Origin: Deltaproteobacteria bacterium
GTDB taxonomy: Bacteria > Myxococcota_A > Polyangia > Haliangiales > Haliangiaceae
DNA length: 64,000 nucleotides
Direction: 5' to 3'
NCBI GenBank assembly: GCA_020630875.1
Contig: JAHDIH010000002.1
Coordinates: 186,001-250,000 of the forward strand
The first letter of the stretch is position 1; the number at the start of each line of letters is the position of its first letter. The position numbers were made by a program, and so were the translations under genes. A model generated the notes under the pieces. That model saw only the letters and a list, made by a program, of their open reading frames with translations, did no database searches and was not told where the DNA came from. Positions 54,577-64,000 of the stretch are shown here, piece by piece.

Positions 54577-55821
54577 ATGACGTTTCAATTTCATTTACCG
54601 GATATCGGAGAAGGAGTCATCGAAGGAGAAGTCGTTCGATGGATTGCTAAAGAAGGACAGGTCGTAGCGCTCGATGAGCCGATCGTAGAGATCATGACCG
54701 ACAAAGCCACCGTGGAGATTCCTTCTCCACGGGCGGGAACCATTAGCAAAATCAACTTTGAAGAAGGGCAAGTTTGTCCTGTAGGAGATGTACTACTCGA
54801 GATAGAAGTTGCAGGAGGCTCGCAAGCTGAAGCACCTGCTAAGTCTCATCAAAGCAGCTCCACGACAGTAACTGCTCCTGTACCAGTGCCGACCGGCAAG
54901 CCGCAGTTCGTAGATGCTACTGCATCTCGTGGAAGAGTGCTCGCGACACCAGCGGTTCGTCGACTGGCTAGGCAGCAAGGGATCGACCTTTCTGGAATTA
55001 CCGGCACAGGACGTAACGGCAGAATCACGAAAGAAGATTTAGCAAGTGGTGGCTCTCAAGCGGTAGCAGCGGCGCCAGCACGTGCAAGTTATACGCCGAT
55101 GGCCATTCCTGAGGGAGGACTTGAAGAGAGAGTTCCTTTCCGAGGTGTCAGGAAAGTCATTTCTGACAATATGGAACGCTCTGCGTTTACCGCGACTCAC
55201 TTCACGTACGTTGAAGAAGTAGACATGACAGAGTTGGTCGCACTAAGAACTCGCGCGAAAGCACGTGCCGCTGAAGCTGGCGTAAAACTTACCTACCTAC
55301 CTTTCATTGTTAAGGCGATTACATCCGGACTAAAAAAATGGGGCGCGTTAAACGCAAGCCTTGATGAAGTGAAGCAAGAGATTGTACGCAAGAAGTACTA
55401 CCATATGGGAATTGCTGCCCAAGGTCCGCAAGGATTGGTTGTCACGGTGGTTAAGGATGCAGACAAGCGTTCGATTTACGACTTGTCCCGGGAAATCGCG
55501 CGGCTTGCACAATCCGTACAAGACGGAAGTATTAGGCGAGACGAATTAACCGGATCGACTTTCACGATTTCTTCATTGGGAAAAATTGGTGGGGTGTTAG
55601 CGACACCTATCATCAACTTTCCGGAGGTCGGTATTGTTGGTGTTCACAAAATGGAGCAAAAGCCCGCCGTTCGGGATGGAGAAATTTGCATCCGTTGGTT
55701 AATGAATCTTTCAATATCGTTAGACCACCGTTTGGTAGATGGTTGGGATGGCGCAATGTTTTTGCAAGACGTCAAAGCGTTACTTGAAGATCCAACTTCC
55801 ATGTTCATGGAGATGGTCTAG
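54577..55821 (+). CDS. Dihydrolipoyl acyltransferase (E2)
   Basis: A 414-residue E2. Domain order: one lipoyl domain (1-78; lipoyl lysine K43 in MTDKATVEIPS), a Pro/Ala/Ser linker, a peripheral-subunit-binding domain (ATPAVRRLARQQGIDLSGI…GRITKEDL, about 125-160) and the catalytic domain (about 185-414) with the DHRLVDGWDG active-site His and Asp. It takes the acyl group from E1 and passes it to CoA. ATG 54577 starts exactly at the lipoyl domain. LipB at 35.9 kb should octanoylate K43, and LpdA should reoxidise it. Confidence 0.96.
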   Translation: MTFQFHLPDIGEGVIEGEVVRWIAKEGQVVALDEPIVEIMTDKATVEIPSPRAGTISKINFEEGQVCPVGDVLLEIEVAGGSQAEAPAKSHQSSSTTVTAPVPVPTGKPQFVDATASRGRVLATPAVRRLARQQGIDLSGITGTGRNGRITKEDLASGGSQAVAAAPARASYTPMAIPEGGLEERVPFRGVRKVISDNMERSAFTATHFTYVEEVDMTELVALRTRAKARAAEAGVKLTYLPFIVKAITSGLKKWGALNASLDEVKQEIVRKKYYHMGIAAQGPQGLVVTVVKDADKRSIYDLSREIARLAQSVQDGSIRRDELTGSTFTISSLGKIGGVLATPIINFPEVGIVGVHKMEQKPAVRDGEICIRWLMNLSISLDHRLVDGWDGAMFLQDVKALLEDPTSMFMEMV

Positions 55822-56972
55822 TGGCCGAAGTTCGCAAGCCTACCAGGCCAACGGGACAGTTTGTCGGCCCGAAGTACGAATACCTAACTAGTAGCGATGA
55901 AGAAAAAGCTTTTGGGCTTTTTCAACTCATGTCTGATGAGGGAAAATTAGTTCATTCGACAGATCACGCTATTGATAAACAATTGGCGCTGCAACTCTAC
56001 CGTGGGATGCAAAAGATTCGAATTGTTGATGCGCGAATGATGGCACTGCAGCGTCAAGGACGCATTGGCTTTTACGGCGAAGCGCTAGGTCAAGAAGCTG
56101 CTGTGGTTGGGGCTGCAGCAGCGATGCAACCTCAAGATTGGTTGATTCCAGCACTGCGAGAAGCAGGAGCAGGGTTGTACCGTGGATTGACGCTTGATTC
56201 GTACATCGCACAGATTTTTGGTAACGCGGCTGATGTGACGAAAGGTCGGCAAATGCCGTGCCATCCCTGTGACAAAGAAACCAACTACGTCGTGATGTCG
56301 TCCTGCGTTTCAAGTCAAATTCCCCATGCTGTGGGAATTGCTTGGGGGATGAAAATCAAGGGTGGTAGCGAAGCATGCTGCGTTGGATTTATGGGAGACG
56401 GTGGAACTAGCGAAGGCGAGTTTCACGTCGCGTTGAACTTTGCAGGAGTCTCCAAAGTTCCTGTCGTTCTCATTTGTCAAAATAATCAGTGGGCCATTTC
56501 GACACCTGGAAAAAAGCAAACGGCTTCTGAAACCATTGCCATCAAAGGTTTGGGGTACGGTGTTGAATCTCTAAGGGCTGACGGCAACGACGTGTTGGCG
56601 GTTTATGAAATTTGTCGCTATGCTACGGAGAAGGCCAGGCGTGGTGATGGTCCGACATTTATTGAGCTTCTCACCTATCGAGTGAGTGCCCACTCTTCTT
56701 CTGACGATCCATCGCGCTATCGCGATGAGTCGATTACCGAAGATTGGAAGACCAACAAAGACCCACTCAAGAGAATGAATACCTTCCTCTCCGACAGGGG
56801 CTGGCTTGACGCCGATGAAGATCTGGCGTGGCAAAAGGATTATGAAGCGCAAGTACGTGCGGCGATTGCGCGACAAGAAGAAATCGCTCAGCCGCGGTTA
56901 GAAACCATCGTAGATGATGTTTTTGAAGAAGTTCCTTGGCATCTCAAAGAACAACTCGCAGAAATACAGTAA
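55821..56972 (+). CDS. 2-oxoacid dehydrogenase E1 component, alpha subunit (copy 2)
   Basis: A second E1-alpha (383 residues), clearly homologous to the first (VDARMMALQRQGRIGFYGEA, KGRQMPCHPCD, GDGGTSEGEFHVALNFAGV…CQNN, HSSSDDPSRYRDE). GTG start at 55821 overlaps the E2 stop by one base. The TPP motif has GDG rather than GEG and the surrounding loops differ, so the two alphas are diverged paralogues rather than a recent duplication. Having two alphas and only one beta and one E2 suggests alternative complexes that share beta, perhaps for different 2-oxoacids. Confidence 0.92.
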   Translation: MAEVRKPTRPTGQFVGPKYEYLTSSDEEKAFGLFQLMSDEGKLVHSTDHAIDKQLALQLYRGMQKIRIVDARMMALQRQGRIGFYGEALGQEAAVVGAAAAMQPQDWLIPALREAGAGLYRGLTLDSYIAQIFGNAADVTKGRQMPCHPCDKETNYVVMSSCVSSQIPHAVGIAWGMKIKGGSEACCVGFMGDGGTSEGEFHVALNFAGVSKVPVVLICQNNQWAISTPGKKQTASETIAIKGLGYGVESLRADGNDVLAVYEICRYATEKARRGDGPTFIELLTYRVSAHSSSDDPSRYRDESITEDWKTNKDPLKRMNTFLSDRGWLDADEDLAWQKDYEAQVRAAIARQEEIAQPRLETIVDDVFEEVPWHLKEQLAEIQ

Positions 56973-57011
56973 TCGTCCGCAGACTTTTTCATAGCATTAT
57001 CAGTAGTTTGC

Positions 57012-57875
57012 GTGAAAGAATCGGCCGGTGAACCCCTCTGTGGTATCCTTGAGGGGTTGTCCAAGATTTTATTGATAAAGGGTGATGAAAGTGTCCACGA
57101 AAGCCAGTTAGAGCTTAGCACTGGGGCACAAGTTACCACTTGTGAAGGTTCTTATTCTGCGGTTTCGAAAGCTGACAGCCATGGCACAGATTTCGATGCC
57201 ACTGTTTGGTCCGGGCATGGTGGATATGATGGACCTAACTTCCACAATCACGGTGGGAACGAAACTCAAATTGCCATTTGTCAGGAAACTGATGGGTCTT
57301 GGAGAATTACGGCAAAGGAAATGTCGCAACCCGCATCTGGTTACCATTCCAACATACAAGTCCACATTAACACTGGTCCTGGAATAGACATTCGTGGTTT
57401 CTCTTGGATCAGTAACCTTGAAAAAGAGTATGGCGTCTCTTTCGAAAGCGGGAGTGCAAGCATTCCAACATACTTGGAAGGCTTTTTGGATTATCTGGAA
57501 AAACATCAGCACGGGGTTATATTCCGAGTGGAGATGGTAGATGGAGATACCAGTCCGCACCGTGACGGAAGCAAGGGGTTAGAACTCGATGACATTGCTC
57601 CGGCAATCAAGAATGCGACTAAGGACTCTGGTTTTATTTACTTGGGGTCGTGCAATTCAGGACGAAGGCGAGGAGATTTCTACGAAGATCACGATTCTGA
57701 GTTCCGATTTTCACAGGCGCTTGCGAATGAAACGGACAGAACTGTATTTGCTTCGCAGATGGAATCTTCTGCTCAGGTGACTGCAACGAATATGTCACGC
57801 TTGATTAATCGAGAAGAAGACGAGCGGTGTAATGTAAAACTGCAAAACCGAACGAAGTGTTTCATCCCCTCGTGA
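57012..57875 (+). CDS. Predicted caspase-like (clan CD) cysteine peptidase, copy 1
   Basis: A soluble protein of 287 residues (GTG 57012) or 272 (TTG 57057, where the paralogue begins). No signal peptide. After a beta strand (KILLIKGDES) comes VWSGHGGYDGPN (His 69), then much later GFIYLGSCNSG (Cys 214), followed by a helix and FRFSQALANETDRTVFASQM. A strand ending in His-Gly and a strand ending in Cys, then an alpha/beta unit, is the clan CD (caspase/CHAT/gingipain) arrangement. I infer a His-Cys dyad peptidase. Two Cys near the C-terminus (RCNVKLQNRTKCF) are shared with copy 2. Substrate, activation and partners are unknown; no prodomain, STAND ATPase or gasdermin-like gene is near. Confidence 0.72.
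   Translation: MKESAGEPLCGILEGLSKILLIKGDESVHESQLELSTGAQVTTCEGSYSAVSKADSHGTDFDATVWSGHGGYDGPNFHNHGGNETQIAICQETDGSWRITAKEMSQPASGYHSNIQVHINTGPGIDIRGFSWISNLEKEYGVSFESGSASIPTYLEGFLDYLEKHQHGVIFRVEMVDGDTSPHRDGSKGLELDDIAPAIKNATKDSGFIYLGSCNSGRRRGDFYEDHDSEFRFSQALANETDRTVFASQMESSAQVTATNMSRLINREEDERCNVKLQNRTKCFIPS
57031..57058. repeat. Inverted repeat over the start of the first caspase-like gene
   Basis: AACCCCTC (57031-57038) is exactly complementary to GAGGGGTT (57051-57058), with a 12-nt loop. The right arm contains a GAGGGG Shine-Dalgarno-like run and the first two bases of a TTG start (57057). A hairpin here would block that start. There is no following U-run, so it is not a standard terminator. 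Confidence 0.5.
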
Positions 57876-57914
57876 GATTGGAACGTTCAAATAGTCGGGC
57901 GAAACCTCTAAGCG

Positions 57915-58766
57915 ATGTCTAAACTTCTACTCATACAAGGCGACCAGAGCGTACAGCCGCATAAACTTAAGAACGCGACTGGCGCTAAAGTTGTTACGTG
58001 CGAAGGCTCTTATGCTGCCGTGTCAAAAGCGGACTCCCATGGTACCGACTTTGATGCCGTGGTGTGGTCTGGTCACGGCGGATTTGATGGGCCGAATTAT
58101 CACAAACCGCAGCAAGATGCGCCAAGAAGTAATGTTAATCAGACAGCAGTCTACATTTGTCAGCAAGATGATTCTACGTGGAAAATTTCTGCGCGGGAAC
58201 ATTCGCAACCGTCCGCTCATGAAACGATTCATGTCACCGTTATGCTCGCATCTATGGGACCGTTCGCAACGGACGCTCAGCGTTCGTGGATTAAGGACTT
58301 TGAGAAAAAGTTTAATACTCAGCTTGATACCAATAACAAGATGACGATCACTGCGAGTTTATTTCAAATCAAAGAGTTCTTCAGACAAACAGACAATGAC
58401 AGAGTTCGCTTTGATCTAAAAGAATTGGACTTGAACGATGGTGCCGATGCCTTAGATTTATCTGAAGTTGGTCCCGCACTAAAAAACGCCACAAGCAAGA
58501 AAAATGGGTTCGTCTACCTCGGGTCGTGTCACTCGGGCAGTGTAGCGAGTAGTCGCGGTGTCTTTCGGACCGCAGGTGACGACCCGGACTACCGGTTCGC
58601 GCAAGGGTTGGCTGATGAAATTGACCGACTGGTCATCGCCGCACCGATGAAAACGTCAGAAGATGCCACCGCGACGAATATGTCTCGCTTGATGAACGTT
58701 AGTGACTCACAGAAGTGCAACGTCAAATTGCAGGACAGGGCACGCTGTTTCACCAGTTCGGATTAA
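57915..58766 (+). CDS. Predicted caspase-like (clan CD) cysteine peptidase, copy 2
   Basis: A 283-residue paralogue of the preceding gene, 39 nt downstream. Same order: KLLLIQGDQS, VVTCEGSYAAVSKADSHGTDF, VVWSGHGGFDGPN (His 54), a variable middle (about 95-185), GFVYLGSCHSG (Cys 205), YRFAQGLADEIDRLVIAAPM, TATNMSRLMN, KCNVKLQDRARCF. The catalytic segments and the two terminal motifs are almost identical between the copies, while the middle differs, which fits a kept active site with diverged specificity. ATG 57915 gives the shortest natural start. No ribosome site is clear. The rest is as for copy 1: clan CD fold inferred, function unknown. Confidence 0.75.
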   Translation: MSKLLLIQGDQSVQPHKLKNATGAKVVTCEGSYAAVSKADSHGTDFDAVVWSGHGGFDGPNYHKPQQDAPRSNVNQTAVYICQQDDSTWKISAREHSQPSAHETIHVTVMLASMGPFATDAQRSWIKDFEKKFNTQLDTNNKMTITASLFQIKEFFRQTDNDRVRFDLKELDLNDGADALDLSEVGPALKNATSKKNGFVYLGSCHSGSVASSRGVFRTAGDDPDYRFAQGLADEIDRLVIAAPMKTSEDATATNMSRLMNVSDSQKCNVKLQDRARCFTSSD

Positions 58767-59320
58767 GATTTCCACTTAATATTACAGCCAATGCTGGGTT
58801 TTTGGTTTGCTTCTTGCGGCTCACCGTTCTTCAGCTTCTCTAGCGCGTTGCGCATATCTTCACCGGTAACGGGTACCCCATTGCCTGGGCGAGAACTATC
58901 AAATTGCCCGCGGTACACTAGCTTGTGGTCGCCGTCGTAGATGTAGAAATCAGGAGTGCATGCGGCATCGTAGGCTTTAGCCACCTGTTGCGTTTCGTCG
59001 TACAGGTAAGGAAAGCAATAGTCGTTGGCTTTTGCATTTTCCTTCATTAGCTCTGGACCATCTTGTGGGTAGTTCTCCACGTCGTTACTGCTAATCGCAA
59101 TAAAGGAAGCACCTTGCTCAGTAAACTCACGAGCAAACTTTGATAGTTCAGGTGCGAGATGGACCACAAATGGGCAATGGTTGCAAATAAACATCACCAC
59201 GGTTCCCCAAGGGCTAGCTAGTTCCTCAAAGCTGACATTTTTGCCGCTGACCGTATCAGGCAGAGAAAAAGTAGGAGCTTTGCTTCCAAGAGGGATCATA
59301 TTGGATGGTGTTCTAGCCAT
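58763..59320 (-). CDS. Thioredoxin-fold peroxiredoxin-like protein
   Basis: A 185-residue thioredoxin-fold (AhpC-TSA/redoxin) protein of the CNHCPFV type: FICNHCPFVVHLAPEL, ISSNDVENYPQDGP, AKAYDAACTPDFYIYD, and a tail with SIGCNIKWK. Such proteins are widespread and are thought to reduce disulfides or peroxides in the cytoplasm; the exact substrate is unknown. ATG 59320 is preferred over an upstream TTG because AGGG lies six nt before it. It converges with the second caspase-like gene (4-nt overlap) and is divergent from the Sel1 lipoprotein gene. Confidence 0.88.
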   Translation of the reverse strand: MARTPSNMIPLGSKAPTFSLPDTVSGKNVSFEELASPWGTVVMFICNHCPFVVHLAPELSKFAREFTEQGASFIAISSNDVENYPQDGPELMKENAKANDYCFPYLYDETQQVAKAYDAACTPDFYIYDGDHKLVYRGQFDSSRPGNGVPVTGEDMRNALEKLKNGEPQEANQKPSIGCNIKWKS

Positions 59321-59396
59321 GAGCAACCCTACATTGCTTATACTACACGCTCAAGTACCGAGTGATTTTCTCCTGAGTATGAGATAAGCTTTCCAT

Positions 59397-60077
59397 GTGA
59401 GGGGACTGCTAATTATTGTAGCTATTTGTGCCTGCGAGTCCGATGCAAAGAAAGTTGTGAGTAAGACCACTTCGGGGTGTGGAAAACTTCAAATAGAGTG
59501 TAGCGAAACGCTAAAGTCATTGAAGAATTCAGATCGCGCTCCCTTGTACGCGCAAGAGCTTGGCCGAGTTTGCGATAGTGGCGACTTGTCAGCCTGTAGC
59601 TACTTAGTTCCATTTTTAGTGGAAGGCAGTGGCGTCACTCCTCAGCCTGAAAAGGCTCGAGAACTTGCTGAGAAAGCGTGCCGCGAGAGCCTGCCCAGCT
59701 CCTGCAACAATTATGCGCGGCTTTTGGCAGAAGGAATAGGGGGAAGCAAGAATGAGTCAAAAGCTTCTGAGCTCTACCAAAAGTCTTGCGAGGGACGTGA
59801 CGTCGTCGGTTGCTTTAATCTGGGGCTTCACTACGAATTGGGGAAGGGCGTCGAACAAGACATAGACGCTGCGGAAGCGTTATACTCCAGAAGTTGTTTG
59901 GCAGATGTAGCTCCGGCATGTTTACGGGCCGCGGAGATTGCTTTAGTGAAGGATGAAAAAGGGAAAGCTAAAGGATTTTTCGATAGGGCTTGCAGCAAGA
60001 ATATCGAATCGGCATGCTCCGCGAGTCAGAAAATTTGCAATCAAGCACCTCAGCTTTGCAGCGGCAAAACGCAATAG
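59397..60077 (+). CDS. Sel1-like repeat lipoprotein
   Basis: A 226-residue lipoprotein (GTG start; signal ending AICACES, so Cys 12 or 14 is lipidated) with three to four Sel1-like alpha-helical repeats, each with a conserved Cys (…CSYLVPFLVEGSG, CNNYARLLAEGIGGSK, CFNLGLHYELGKGVEQD, CLRAAEIALV). Spaced Cys suggest disulfides between repeat helices, as in HcpA/Hcp proteins. Sel1 repeat proteins act as adaptors or surface effectors. No function can be assigned beyond that. It is divergent from the thioredoxin-like gene and converges with serS. Confidence 0.82.
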   Translation: MRGLLIIVAICACESDAKKVVSKTTSGCGKLQIECSETLKSLKNSDRAPLYAQELGRVCDSGDLSACSYLVPFLVEGSGVTPQPEKARELAEKACRESLPSSCNNYARLLAEGIGGSKNESKASELYQKSCEGRDVVGCFNLGLHYELGKGVEQDIDAAEALYSRSCLADVAPACLRAAEIALVKDEKGKAKGFFDRACSKNIESACSASQKICNQAPQLCSGKTQ

Positions 60078-60080
60078 AGT

Positions 60081-61382
<1,302 letters not shown>

Positions 61383-61498
61383 TTAGTGGGAAATGCCAAA
61401 GCGGGCAAGAAGTGAGCCTGTGTAGCATATGTCAGGTGTGTGGAATTCACGGCCACAGGTTTGAACGGGTGGGCGTCACCAGGCTAAACTACACACCT

Positions 61499-64000
61499 AT
61501 GGTAAGCGTGGCATGTGGGGAGTGCGGCAAAGGGTTTGATACGCCTGATGCACCTGGAACAAATACAACTTGTCCTTCTTGTAAGGCAACAGTGCTGGTA
61601 GCGCCTCCGCAAAAACCAACATCACTGGGCATTGGGAAAATACCAAACATACCAAAGTTACCTAGCGTTCCTGCGGCTGCGCAAAATATGTTCGGAGAGG
61701 AAGTTACGACTGTCGATGGGGGGAAAGCGCATCTGCCTCCAGCCAAAGCTGCACCAAAGCGCACTATGTTAGGAATCAATACGACTGGCCAAACTCCCGG
61801 CGTATCGCAAACTACCCCACCTAAGCCATCTTCAGGTTTGGCAATGCCGGACCTAGGACAACCGCTGGACCTGGGACAACCACTGGAACTAGGAGAACCC
61901 TTATCGCTGGACTCTAACACTTCGGTTGGTGCAAGTCCTTCTTTTGACGATGAGCCCACGGGGATTGGGGGGGCACTAGACCTCATGCCACCAACACCGG
62001 CACCAATTGATCTCGGAGCACCTCTTGAACTTGGAACGCCAATTGACCTTGGTGATTCGTCAGGAAGTCCTCTGGAACTTGGAAAACCGATCGACTTAGG
62101 TGGAGCGCTTGACTTACCTGATTCGCCGAAGCTTTCCGCCATTTTAGATGCCACGCCTGGGCTAGATTTGCAGTCCACCGCGGGACCAAAAATGGAGATT
62201 GAACGAGGCGCTGCAGGAAGTGATTTACCGGCGCCGTCTTTGGGTCTTGATCTGGATTCTATGATGGGGACGGACTTGCCAGCTCCGACGATGTCGTCCG
62301 CGATCGACTCCATGGGAGATTTACCGAGCGCATCTCATCAGGCAGCAGCAGACTTGCCGATGCCTTCACTGGCAGGGAGTGATCTGCCAGGCCCATCTTT
62401 GGGGGGAAGCGATCTGCCACGGTCTAGCGGTGGTTTAGATTTACCCGGGCCGTCACTTGGACTAGATTTACCTGGACCATCGCTGAGCGGTCCTAGTGAT
62501 TTACCGGCGTCGTCGTTTGGACCACCGAGTGACTTGCCTAGTCCCAGCTCAAACTTTGGTGATTTGCCTGGTGGGTTAGATTTGGAATCGCCTTCGATCG
62601 GAGACGATCTCCCTCGTTCATCTGGTGGTCTTAGTTTAGATCTACCTAAAAGTGACGGCGGAGCTCAAGACTTTTTTGGAGATGTCGAAGCACCAGATGC
62701 CCTTGATTTAGGTGGCGATTTGGCAAGCGGCGGCGACGACTTTGGATTGGACATACCCGCGCCATCTCCATCGCTTGATTTGGATTCCGTAGAACCCAGC
62801 AATAATGCGCCTTCTTTGGATCTAGACGATGGAAATAATGTCAGCGGTGTGTCCTTTTCTTCTGGGGGAGCCACCGCGGGTGGCGTTAGCTTCAACAATG
62901 CCGCAAACACTGGGTTCGAGACTGAGGGAGAACCCGTCGCGGCCAAAAGGAAGCCAGGAAAAAATCGCAAACAGGAAGCGAAGTCTAAGTGGTCTACTAA
63001 GAAAAAGGTCTCCGTCGCATTTGCCAGCCTTTTCGTAGTTGGGATCAGCACGGGGGGAGTAGCTTTCTACCAGATGTATAAAGAGAACTCGGCTCGTCAA
63101 GCTAAGATCGACGACTCGGTTGCGACGGCGCGAAAGTATCTAAATCGAGACGATGCAGGGCACTGGGACAAAGCTGCTCAAGCCGCCGAACGCGCGCTCA
63201 CGCACGGTAGTAGCGAGTCAGCTCACGCTTTGGCCGCGCAGGCGTATTGGGGGGGCTATTGGGCTGAAGGATTGAAGCTGCAGCCGCGGTTGGCTAAGGG
63301 GAAAAAACACAAAAACTATCTCGAGAAAAATGCCTCTAATTCACCCGATGCAAAAAAGGCGATGGCCCTGCATGCTCTACTCTCAGGTTCGGCATCTCGC
63401 GCGGAACAACAGCTCCAAAGTCTCAAAAACAAAGCGAGCCAGGACTCAGACGTCTGGCTATTCTTGGGCTGGTCGCAAGCGGCACAAAACAAGTGGGCTC
63501 TCGCTCACGGTTCGTTTTCTCAGGCCCTCAATAAGTCCAAAGGCAGAAAAGTTCCAGCGCTTGTGGGACTAGGAGACGCGTCGCTTAGTTTGAGCAAAGG
63601 AGATGAAGCCCTCAAACATTACACTGCGGCCTTGGCAATCCGCCCCAATCATTTGGCAGCTCAGGTTGGCAAGGCGATGGCGCAACCCTCGAAGAATTTC
63701 GGAGATAGGGAAGCCGCGCTGGAAGCCGTTCTTTCACGTAAAGATATCGATTCCGGAGATCCCCGAGTCATTGCAAAAGCAAACATTTTTGCTGGCTACG
63801 AAGCACTCGCGGCTAACCGGGTGGAAGTCGCTCAAAGTCGATTTCAGAAGGCAATCAACATTCAGCCCAAAAGTATCGAGGCTGGTATTGCAGTTGCAGA
63901 AGCGGCAGTGGAAGCAAACGACTTGCAAAATGCCAAGACTCGTTTGAAGTCCGTGCTAGCGATGTCTGCCAACAATCCTGCGGCATTACTCACGCAAGCA
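61499..64000 (+). CDS. Zinc-ribbon/TPR membrane protein (partial, runs off right edge)
   Basis: Open for 834 codons to the window end, so the gene is truncated by the edge. N-terminus: zinc ribbon CGECGKGF…TTCPSCK (CxxC/CxxC). Residues about 100-460 are low complexity, rich in Asp, Leu, Pro and Gly, with degenerate repeats such as DLPGPSLG and PLDLGQ; near-exact 21-nt tandem copies occur at about 61848-61905. A basic stretch and one membrane helix (KVSVAFASLFVVGISTGGVAFYQM, about 500) follow, then TPR-like repeats (AALAIRPNHLAAQVG, FQKAINIQPKSIEAG). Zinc-ribbon plus TPR membrane proteins are common in Myxococcota, some tied to gliding motility. ATG 61499 is assumed; the frame stays open upstream (see findings). 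Confidence 0.85.
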   Translation, partial: MVSVACGECGKGFDTPDAPGTNTTCPSCKATVLVAPPQKPTSLGIGKIPNIPKLPSVPAAAQNMFGEEVTTVDGGKAHLPPAKAAPKRTMLGINTTGQTPGVSQTTPPKPSSGLAMPDLGQPLDLGQPLELGEPLSLDSNTSVGASPSFDDEPTGIGGALDLMPPTPAPIDLGAPLELGTPIDLGDSSGSPLELGKPIDLGGALDLPDSPKLSAILDATPGLDLQSTAGPKMEIERGAAGSDLPAPSLGLDLDSMMGTDLPAPTMSSAIDSMGDLPSASHQAAADLPMPSLAGSDLPGPSLGGSDLPRSSGGLDLPGPSLGLDLPGPSLSGPSDLPASSFGPPSDLPSPSSNFGDLPGGLDLESPSIGDDLPRSSGGLSLDLPKSDGGAQDFFGDVEAPDALDLGGDLASGGDDFGLDIPAPSPSLDLDSVEPSNNAPSLDLDDGNNVSGVSFSSGGATAGGVSFNNAANTGFETEGEPVAAKRKPGKNRKQEAKSKWSTKKKVSVAFASLFVVGISTGGVAFYQMYKENSARQAKIDDSVATARKYLNRDDAGHWDKAAQAAERALTHGSSESAHALAAQAYWGGYWAEGLKLQPRLAKGKKHKNYLEKNASNSPDAKKAMALHALLSGSASRAEQQLQSLKNKASQDSDVWLFLGWSQAAQNKWALAHGSFSQALNKSKGRKVPALVGLGDASLSLSKGDEALKHYTAALAIRPNHLAAQVGKAMAQPSKNFGDREAALEAVLSRKDIDSGDPRVIAKANIFAGYEALAANRVEVAQSRFQKAINIQPKSIEAGIAVAEAAVEANDLQNAKTRLKSVLAMSANNPAALLTQA

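Noticed and set aside
61489-62313. Long antisense open frame opposite the Asp/Leu/Pro repeat region
   Set aside because: It is a by-product of the repetitive codon pattern; the translation is Pro/Ser/Gly low complexity, and the plus frame has a zinc ribbon, a membrane helix and TPRs.

Overview
The window reads as chromosomal DNA from a Myxococcota/Bradymonadota-like 'deltaproteobacterial' Gram-negative predator or surface-living bacterium of intermediate GC. The clues are eukaryote-like Ser/Thr kinases with C-terminal PEGA domains, an FHA plus DUF4388 (PATAN) protein, a sigma factor resembling the Myxococcales family (TIGR03001 type), a zinc-ribbon/TPR membrane protein, many lipoproteins, a type IV pilus tip operon, and a TonB-dependent receptor with a carboxypeptidase-regulatory-like domain. 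This placement is inference from gene content. Gene density is very high, 4-nt overlaps are common and many starts are GTG or TTG. I saw no tRNA, rRNA, insertion sequence, prophage or CRISPR array. The only gene-free stretch above 300 nt is 52121-52487.

Layout. 1-13.6 kb: a lipoprotein and a PEGA-domain pseudokinase (minus), a lipase-like hydrolase, an FHA/DUF4388 protein, a glycosyltransferase/aminotransferase pair, a TPR lipoprotein, a zinc-ribbon/PH protein, two paralogous TPR plus outer-membrane barrel proteins, and an apparently active Ser/Thr kinase. 13.7-21.2 kb: type IV pilus tip operon (PilY1-like, PilX-like, a small membrane protein, PilV-, PilW- and FimT-like pilins, a lipoprotein). 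21.3-29.9 kb: a DEDDh exonuclease, an oligopeptide ABC importer without ATPases (oppABC), a lipoprotein carrying a signal-peptidase fold whose catalytic residues are lost, serC, and a glycosyltransferase. 29.8-34.4 kb: a TonB-dependent receptor that appears to start at ATT, a partner lipoprotein and a VWA lipoprotein, closed by a clear intrinsic terminator.

34.4-47.5 kb is housekeeping with accessory genes: lpdA-lipB, an unknown gene coupled to hisG, murA, the sigma factor, tlyA, a double GNAT protein, a sugar nucleotidyltransferase-like protein with altered metal ligands, a lipin-like (LNS2) lipoprotein and recD2. 47.7-64 kb: a YghU-type GST, a DTW-pseudouridine synthase fusion, a YdeP-like molybdopterin oxidoreductase, a 2-oxoacid dehydrogenase operon with two E1-alpha genes around one E1-beta and one E2, a tandem pair of standalone caspase-like (clan CD) predicted cysteine peptidases, a thioredoxin-like protein, a Sel1 lipoprotein, serS, and a zinc-ribbon/TPR membrane protein that runs off the right edge.

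Working together: lpdA (E3) and lipB (lipoylation) would serve the E1/E2 complex encoded 17 kb downstream. The kinases and FHA protein point to phospho-signalling. The pilus tip genes and the glycosyltransferase genes concern the cell surface. The strongest candidates for undescribed biology are the caspase-like pair (57.0-58.8 kb), the dead signal-peptidase lipoprotein (26.3-27.6 kb), the PEGA pseudokinase (0.9-3.4 kb) and the DTW-pseudouridine synthase fusion (48.5-49.8 kb).
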